Of a DNA stretch of 64,000 nucleotides, positions 57,201-64,000 are shown piece by piece; position 1 is the first letter of the stretch; every line of letters begins with the position of its first letter. The notes below the pieces were generated by a model. That model saw nothing but the letters and a program-made list of their open reading frames with translations, did no database searches and was not told the DNA's origin. A program made the position numbers and the translations under genes. This DNA comes from Delphinapterus leucas (taxonomy: Eukaryota > Chordata > Mammalia > Artiodactyla > Monodontidae), in NCBI RefSeq assembly GCF_002288925.2, contig NW_022098072.1, positions 25,001,296 through 25,065,295 on the forward strand, read 5' to 3'.

Positions 57201-57499
57201 TCTTCAATCGTCCTGGTTTGGGTGATGCCCTGTTTCTCAAGCCAGGGACTGGGGTGAACTCATTCAAACCAGAAGAGAATGAAGTAAGTGCTTTCACAAT
57301 GACTAGTCAAGGGCTTTTACAAAAAGAAGGAAGAAGGGGCACTGAGCTGGCATTACAACTGATGTCTACTGTATTAGGAAATACCCGAGGTCTGAGGAAA
57401 GGTAACAGCACATCTAGAGTAAAGTGATAGGAAATGAGGTTGGAAAATTAGGTTGAAGTCTTAGTATAAAGAGCTTTTTTTTTTTTTCTTCCAATGAGA

Positions 57500-57620
57500 A
57501 AAGCACTGAATGAGGTCTCAGGAGACCTGAGTTCTACTCCCAAACCTTTCCAGAACTATCTGTGTGACCTTGCCAAGTAACTTAGTATCTATATAAATGT
57601 GCCCTCAACTATGAAATGAT
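57500..57620 (+). mobile_element. MIR SINE fragment
   Basis: GGAGACCTGAGTTCTACTCCC, CTATCTGTGTGACCTTGCCAAG and CTCAACTATGAAATGATAAATT: forward MIR. Confidence 0.75.
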
Positions 57621-57879
57621 AAATTACGCTAAAATAATCTCCACGTTTCCCACCAACTCTGTCAGCTGACAGTTCCAACGGGGCAAACTAGATGTTTCAG
57701 CCAGCCAATGTCCACATACTGTAGACATTCCTATCATTATATGAAGGAAGAAAGAGGGAAGTACCTGCTCCCTTCTCTCTTGCCACAGGCTAGGGACCCC
57801 GTTTAGCACCCATACCTGGTACGGAGGCAGTCTGACATGTTAAATTTAATTCCAGGCAGAGAGAACTTGGGTTTTGCCA

Positions 57880-58195
57880 GAGCTACCTAAACCTGACTAT
57901 GCTTCAGCATTACCAGGGAGCTCATCAAAAATATCAATTCTTGGGCTTCCCTGGTGGCGCAGTGGTTGAGAGTCTGCCTGCCGATGCAAGGGACATGGGT
58001 TCGTGTCCCGGTCCAGGAAGATCCCACATGCCGCGGAGCAGCTGGGCCCGTGAGCCATGGCCGCTGAGCCTGCGCGTCCAGAGCCTGTGCTCTGCAACGG
58101 GAGAGGCCACAACAGTGAGAGGCCCGCGTACCGCAAAATAAATAAATAAATAAATAAATTCTTGGGCCTACCCCTACAATATTGAGTTGGACTTT
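57880..58195. mobile_element. hAT-Charlie (MER5A-like) fragment split by a CHR SINE
   Basis: TATGCTTCAGCATTACCAGGGAGCTC before the SINE and TTGGGCCTACCCCTACAATATTGAG after it join into a MER5-type body (the 'atcacctgggagctt...gggcc-ccc' text). Termini not defined. Confidence 0.55.
57946..58157 (+). mobile_element. CHR SINE, (AAAT)n tail
   Basis: Full-length with a tail of about six AAAT units. AATTCTTGGG at 57936-57945 is repeated exactly at 58158-58167. Some CpG decay in the B-box area (ATGGGTTCGTGTCCCGG). Confidence 0.95.
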
Positions 58196-59299
58196 TGAAA
58201 TTGTAGTTTTAGAATTGCCCTTGTTTTTACTTATTCCTACTTTCCAGTCTTGGATGTGGCAGTTTTCTTTTGGTCAATATTATTTAATGCTAAAAATAAA
58301 TCTTATATATCTGTATACCAAGAGAGATCTTGGTTTGGGAATATGTATCCAAAATATAGAGTCTATATTGCTTGTCACTAAACATGGGAGGAAAACGAAA
58401 CACCACATTCACTAACATATTTGAGTGTTTTATGCATTTGACAAGAACTGTGGTTTTCATAATATATACAAGACACAACCTCTTTATTCTGCCAGTTTCA
58501 GAGAACTAGTCATAACTTTGCAATTTTCACGTAACATCCAAGTCACAATAAGAATAAAAGCATCCTTCACATTTCTTCAGTCATTGATTTTTTTCAGTTC
58601 ATCTCCAGAACTTTTAAAACTGGATAAGTAACTCAATATCATATCGTATCTAGTACATCCGCTCTCTTTTGCGATGATTTTTTGAATAGATCACTACGTT
58701 ATATTTGATCAAGTTCTTAAGTTTATGAATCAATCAGCTTTAATCTTAATTTTTCTCAAAATATTGTTCTTTGATTTGTTTAGCCAATATTTTAATTTTT
58801 AAAAGTCTTTCCATTCAGATGTGATCACATCAGCCACACAAAAAGCCTGAGTCCTGAGGAAACGACATCTCAATGCTGACATGTTTACCTTAAATAGTTT
58901 GTTCACACAGACAAGAGGGTCAGAGTGACAGAATGTGCTCTGGGTTTGTCAGGAAATAGTTAATTCCAGCATGATGCAGTTTCCTGGGACCGTAGGAAGG
59001 GAGTTCTGAGAAAGCTGAAGTGACATGTAAATACAACATTTCCTCTCCACAAACACAAGTAAATAAACAGGCCTCCACACACACACAATACATGTAGGAT
59101 CTGTCTGTGAAGTGCCCTGAGAAGAGTTCAAGCATGTGCCTTAGGTTCAATGGGAATAATCCAAACATGCAAAAAATTCTGACTTTGCTGTAAGAAAAAA
59201 ACTTGAAGAAATATATTCCTCCTTTTCACTGGAGAAGAAAGGTTGTGATCCTTGTCAGGCCTATTTTGAAATGGAAAGAATTGATATTTCAAGTCATTA
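58196..59299. other. Gene-free stretch
   Basis: AT-rich and apparently unique; short opposing frames at 58920-59168 resemble nothing known. Not assigned. Confidence 0.45.
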
Positions 59300-60240
59300 A
59301 GTTGTTCATTCGTTAATTTATGAAATATTTATTTAGCCCCTACTATGTCTAGACAGAGCACTAGGAGATTTTTAGTATCTTTCTCATAAACCAAGACTGA
59401 CACTACCATCGTTTTTTGAGTAGATTTCCTGAGACTATGAAGTTGCCACACCTCCACATCAGAGGAGGGCTCAGAAGCTCCTCAAGGCCCCTCCTGCCCA
59501 AATACATCTCCTATCAGGACCCACAGTAGATGTGCACCTCTTACCCATGTTCACAGGGCACCTCCTCTGTGCCTGGCACTGCCCTCCTTCTAATTCTGGG
59601 AGTAGAAAGGTAAATGAGACTCGGACCCTAACCTGCAGGAGATGAGGGAGGGACAGGGAGGTGGGGAGGGAGATGGACTTCGTGAGAAGTCCTAAGTGCG
59701 CGGCAGAAGCTACAATAGTTGCTAAGGCATCCAGGAGGGCAGCTGGCTCCATCCCTCATGGCATCAGGGGCATTGAAAGGGACATGAAGAGGAGGGAAGA
59801 AAGACCACGTGTGCATGGCAGAGGGAGATGCTGGTACAAGTCCAAAAACAAGCATGGCCTGTTTGGGGGGAGTAGCTCTGGATGGCTTGAGAAAAAGTGA
59901 ATACGAGGAGGGGGAATAAAGAGGGAGGAGTGTGAAGAGAAGAGTGTGGTGAGAAATGAGGCTGGGCCAACTAACGAGGGGTTTTATTTGTTTGGGGATG
60001 GGTTTTTTGTACATTACTTGAAAGCTGGAGTGGTACAGTCTGACTGCATTTAGAAACGTCCCTCCTGTGTTGACATGGGAGAGACTTAAGGTGAGGAAAC
60101 CTGACGTCAAGGAGAAGCGTTCGAAGACCATCTGTATCTTAGAGAGACATGATAAAGGCCTATAAAAGGGGAGGGCCAGGAGGAATAGGGAGGGGAGAGG
60201 CTTGAGATTTGAGGAGACCAATTAGAGGTGGAGGATGCAA
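59300..60240 (-). mobile_element. LINE L2 3' region(s), reverse orientation
   Basis: An inverted L2 start at about 59300-59380 (TTCATTCGTTAATTTATG, CCCCTACTATGTCTAGACAG) and another at 59540 (ACCTCCTCTGTGCCTGGCACTGCC), then a GTGTGGTGAGAAATGAGGC segment and GGTACAGTCTGACTGCATTTAG in inverted L2 order. Probably two pieces. The reverse frame of 197 codons at 59628-60221 is degraded L2 coding strand, not a gene. Confidence 0.6.
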
Positions 60241-60279
60241 GGGAGCGAGGAATCATGGGTGACAGGCGGGTTTCCAGAC

Positions 60280-60719
60280 CCCACAGGATGTGGCCCCTGT
60301 CTAGGTTTCTAAGATCCTCTTTTCCTCTTCACCCCCTCACTCACTACCTTACAGGCACACAGGTGTTTTGCTATTTCTTGAACATGCCAAGCTTGTTCCT
60401 GATTTGAAACCTTTGCAGTTGGCCTCCCTTCTGTACAGAATACTCTCCCCAGTCTTCTTCACAAGGTTGGTTCCTTCTTGCCATTCTGGTCTTACCTAAA
60501 AGGTATCTCCTCAAAGAGCCCTTCCTGGGCTTCCCTGGTGGCACAGTGGTTGAGAGTCCGCCTGCCGATGCAGGGGACGTGGGTTCATGCCCCGGTCCGG
60601 GAAGATCCCACATGCCGCGGAGCGGCTGGGCCCGTGAGCTGTGGCCGCTGAGCCTGCGCGTCCGGAGCCTGTGCTCCACAATGGGAGAGGCCACAACAGT
60701 GAGAGGCCCGCATACCGCA

Positions 60720-60751
<32 letters not shown>

Positions 60752-60890
60752 GTCCATGAAGCTAAATAAGGCCCAAGCCTCACCACCATCCTCCTGCCTC
60801 ACTTTCTTTAAAACATGTATTATTCTCCGAAGGTATTGTGTCCAGTGACTTTCTTGGTTTTTGTCTGTCCCCCTTCACTGAGGTGTCACC
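60280..60890 (+). mobile_element. LINE L2 3' end, split by a CHR SINE
   Basis: TCTTGAACATGCCAAGCTTGTTCC, TTTGAAACCTTTGCAGTTGG, AGAATACTCTCCCC and GGTATCTCCTCAAAGAGCCC match the forward L2 terminus, with the text resuming after the SINE (CCTTCCTGTCCATG). Confidence 0.82.
60528..60740 (+). mobile_element. CHR SINE nested in L2, clear target duplication
   Basis: Full-length, A tail of about 24. AGAGCCCTTCCTG (60515-60527) versus AAAGCCCTTCCTG (60741-60753) are the flanking duplications, differing at one base next to the tail. CpG-rich body with a few decays (GGTTCATGCCC in the B box). Confidence 0.96.
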
Positions 60891-61894
60891 CTGTGAAGAG
60901 CAGCCCTGCCTCCAGGAGCTAGAACTGTGCTGGTGCAGGGTAATGCTCAATCATCTTTCAAAATTGACTAATAAATGCTGAGCCTTCCACTATGCATGAG
61001 GAGGCACATGCAAAACGCTTGTTGGAGAGCAGGGAGAGGAGAACATCAAGAGAAATAGCAGTTCTGAGGATGGAACAGCCTGCTAGAATCCTATCATAGA
61101 TGACTGGGGTCAGAGGTGGGGTCAGTGGAAAACAGTGAGCCAATGTGCAGGAGGTCATGGGAACAAAGAAAGAGCACATTTTCAGTAACTGTTTTGAAAC
61201 TTACCTGACCCAACGCGGAGTCCCTGGGTGGAGAACCGCTGACTCAGGAAGTACGGGTATATGTCATGCATTTTGTCACTGAATTACAGCATGCCCGGTG
61301 TGGTAATTTGACTCTTTAATGTACGTGTGTACGCCTTGCCGTGAGAGGCAGTGTGGTGTGATGCAAAGTGCACTGACCACAGGATCAGAAGGCCCAGATC
61401 CTAGGTCATTAACTAATTCTGTGACCTCGTGGGAGACCCACACATGCCCAGTCCCACTGAGTAGACTGTTCTCTGTCCTCTAAACCAGTCAGAACACAAA
61501 ACCTTGCATCATTCCTCTGCGCTAGGATTTGAAAATGCTCCTCTTCCCATTTAGTAACTTGACCTTGGCTGCTCTTAGATTTAACCCACACCCAGTTCTT
61601 TCCACAATGGCCCATTTTTATTTGTTTATAACCTTATTTTCTTCCCTAGGCCAGATCTTCTTTGAGGTCTTGTTCATGTCTACAACCCATCTTCCAATCC
61701 AACCCCTCATCCCTCCCTACTGTTATCCCACCACTATTCATCCCACCACTATTATGCATGTGGTAAAAATTTTTAAATATTTAAAATGTTTGTCAAAAAT
61801 TTTTAGAAAACAAAGTAGTGATACATATCAAGTTCTTTAAACGTTCTTTGATCTAAGTACTTGTGGAATCCTAGACTTAATAAGCAATTCCAAA
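60891..61894. other. Gene-free stretch with a MIR trace
   Basis: 61340-61445 reads as forward MIR. The rest is unassigned; a CACCACTATTATG/CACCACTATTCAT short duplication lies at about 61729-61755. Confidence 0.45.
61340..61445 (+). mobile_element. MIR SINE fragment
   Basis: AGGCAGTGTGGTGTGATGC, AAAGTGCACTGACCACAGG and TTCTGTGACCTCGTGGG: forward MIR 5' half. Confidence 0.72.
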
Positions 61895-62365
61895 TGCAAA
61901 CAAAAATATATATGCAAAGATGTTCGATCCCTGCTGCATTGATTGCAAAACAGAACAACAAAAAACAATGGAACAACATAACTAATCATCAACAGAAGAA
62001 AGCTGAGTAATTTATGGAATATCCAATGGTAGAAGCATCATGTATGATACAATATATGATAGAAGGACATTAAACATCCTTGAAAAACAATGTTTTAATG
62101 GTCAGGAAAGTAAGACATACTATTAAGAAATCAAGTATAAAAAAACCCTATGCTTTATGATTCTGGTTGTGCAATGTTATAAACACACACAATACACACA
62201 CACACACAAAGAAAAAAGACTACGGAAGTATAAAAAATGTTAATCAAGGATATTCTTGGAATGAGATTATGCATGATTATTTTCCTTCTAAATCCTTTTC
62301 TGTGTTTTCAGTTTTCTATAATGTCTGTGTACTACTGCTTAATAATCAGAGAAAAAAGTCTTAAA
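61895..62365 (+). mobile_element. Old LINE-1 (L1ME-type) 3' end
   Basis: AATTTATGGAATATCCAATGG, AGAAGCATCATGTATGATAC, AAAGTAAGACATACTATTAAG and an internal CA repeat at 62186-62209, ending with TTTTCTATAATGTCTGTGTAC. Diverged and 5'-truncated. Confidence 0.65.
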
Positions 62366-62809
62366 ATGTTGCTAATGAATTTTAAAAAATCATTGTACTA
62401 ACTTATTTAACAATAAAATGGGACTAATAATGCTATTCTCCCTCCCATATTCTCATACATGAAGCAATGGAAACACTATTATACTTTCCCATGTCCTCAT
62501 ATACAAAGCATAACGGAAACACTATTATATTTGTGTTCAAATTGTTAATATTGGTTTCCTCCATAGGTTAGTAAAATTAAAAAAAAAAAAGACAACATCT
62601 ATATTTCTTTCAAATTAATGACTTCCAGGGCACATAGTAAGATGTGGCCAAAAAGCAGTTGTTAAGAAATTATGACTTATGAAGATTCATTAAATACTAT
62701 AATTTCTAAACTCTGAAATTCACAGTAATGCAAATCAGTGCTCATCCACAGATATCACAGAAGAAGGAAAAAAGAGTTAGATTTGTTCAGAGCATTTAAT
62801 TTACATCTG
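62366..62809. other. Gene-free stretch
   Basis: AT-rich. A local tandem duplication of about 60 bases: GAAACACTATTATACTTTCCC at 62469 and GAAACACTATTATATTTGTG at 62516, each preceded by CTCATA and AAGCA words. Confidence 0.5.
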
Positions 62810-62960
62810 TTTACTGAGAACAGTTGCAGAGACAGAGATCATTAGCCTTGTTTTACAGTTTGAGGAGGTTGAGATTTAGAGAAGTAACCTCACTAAGATC
62901 ACTGAAGCAGATTATATTCAGACTATTTTCTGCTACTTCCAATGAGCTTATTATACAATC
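62810..62960 (-). mobile_element. MIR SINE, reverse orientation
   Basis: CATTAGCCTTGTTTTACAG, TTTGAGGAGGTTGAGATTTAGAG and AGTAACCTCACTAAGATCACTG: inverted MIR. Confidence 0.78.
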
Positions 62961-63214
62961 CTACCCCACTGACTCAGGCTTGGCCGTGTGCCTTATTTAA
63001 GCCAATGAGTAGAAATATCACATTGTCTACTACGGGCCCTCGTTTTTCCCTCTCCCATGAGGCCAACAATGCCTTCAACAACAATAAGATATGGGTTGCT
63101 TCTTAATTTGGGGTTCTGAAATAAAGAAAACATGGAGCAGAGGCATGGCCAACCCAATAAAACATGTAATGCAAGTAAGCAATAAAAGTTGGCTGTCATA
63201 AGCTACTGGAGGGA

Positions 63215-63350
63215 TCTGGCCGCAGTACATCCTAACTTAACCTACACTGACGCTGACTGAGAGTCACTAGTAACTGGTGAGGACAAAACTCAAATCCAGG
63301 TCTGTTTGGCTCCAAAGTCCATGCTCTTTCGACTTCATCACACTAGCTTC
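63215..63350 (-). mobile_element. MIR SINE fragment, reverse orientation
   Basis: AGTCACTAGTAACTGGTGAGG, AACTCAAATCCAGGTCTG and GTCCATGCTCTTTCGACTTC follow inverted MIR order. Confidence 0.72.
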
Positions 63351-64000
63351 TCAAGTTTTCAATTATTTTGATGAAATTTATTTTTATGCTGAGAAAAAAA
63401 TTTATAGTAAAACATAGCTTTGGTGGATCAGAGGTGTTTTCTAAATATAAAACTGAAATATATAGTACTCTGCTTCCCCGTGACTCCTATATCTTCTATT
63501 ATACAATAAATAACTCAAAAGATTTACTCTAACGCCCTGGAAATTGTCACTCATTCCTGCTGATTGATGCTGAGCTAAGATTTCATGTTTGGGGTTAGCT
63601 TTATTACCTGAGTGTCCAGACACAAAACCCACATATGGGCAAATCCCCTGCCCCTTTGCTTTGGAAGATTAATTGAGTTCATGGGTACATGTCACCTCTT
63701 ATTTGCAAACCATTCCTATAGATGAGTAAATAGGCTTTTTTAAGGCTTCTGCTTTTATCTTGGCAAGGTGTCATTAGGCCATCCTGTAGGTGGAAATCTC
63801 TCAGTCCTAGCGTTGGAGGTGGCTCAGAGTCTACCAGGAAGCCTTTCCAAAAGAAACGGCTTCTACCTGGGATCAGCTCCTACTGAGCATAGCCATTTGC
63901 TGCTGTGGAGATTCAATCTTTCGGCAGCTACTGCCGGACTGGCTATAAGATTTTACAAAATTCCTGGCAAGCTCGCCCTGTTTTGAAAGTCTGGAAACTG
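63351..64000. other. Gene-free right edge
   Basis: No repeat or exon recognised. A 72-codon forward frame at 63768-63986 has no known similarity and closes before the window end. Confidence 0.45.

Noticed and set aside
59628..60221. 197-codon reverse open frame rich in Ser, Leu and Pro
   Set aside because: Lies in an inverted L2 fragment and reflects degraded L2 coding strand and pyrimidine bias.

Overview
This is nuclear DNA from a mammal, almost certainly a cetacean and probably a toothed whale. The main evidence is fourteen near-identical copies of a short interspersed element with a tRNA-Glu-like head of the CHR family (cetaceans, hippos, ruminants), plus two older copies of a related subfamily. 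The young copies keep most of their CpG sites, have A-rich tails and often have perfect target-site duplications, so they are recent. L1 3' ends of cetartiodactyl type, and L2, MIR, hAT, Tigger and LTR-like fossils shared by all placental mammals, make up most of the rest. Family names come from remembered consensus sequences, not from a database search.

No complete protein-coding gene can be supported. The only plausible coding sequence is an open frame running in from the left edge and stopping at 199, which could be the 3' end of a terminal exon. A purine-rich segment at 274-351 has splice-site-like flanks. The other long open frames lie mostly in repeats, mainly CHR elements (open on both strands) and L2 fragments. 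The rest is best read as intergenic or intronic DNA.

Layout. 0-10 kb: the possible coding tail, hAT fossils, four CHR elements, an L1 3' end and a 19-unit GGAA microsatellite. 9.5-28.3 kb: no CHR insertion, but ancient MIR and L2, a full-length Tigger-type element and an inverted L1 end. 28-36 kb: one CHR element, three forward L1 3' ends of different ages, and two LTR-like units. 36-44 kb: sparse, with one CHR element and a third LTR-like unit. 44-48 kb: four CHR elements in 3 kb in alternating orientation, preceded by an intact hAT fossil. 49.8-61 kb: L2 fragments in both orientations, three of the repeats here being split by young CHR insertions. 61-64 kb: an old L1 end and MIR fragments.

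Nothing here looks like a new multi-gene system. The points most worth checking are the left-edge frame, the inverted CHR cluster, the GGAA tract, and unique segments that may be conserved non-coding elements.
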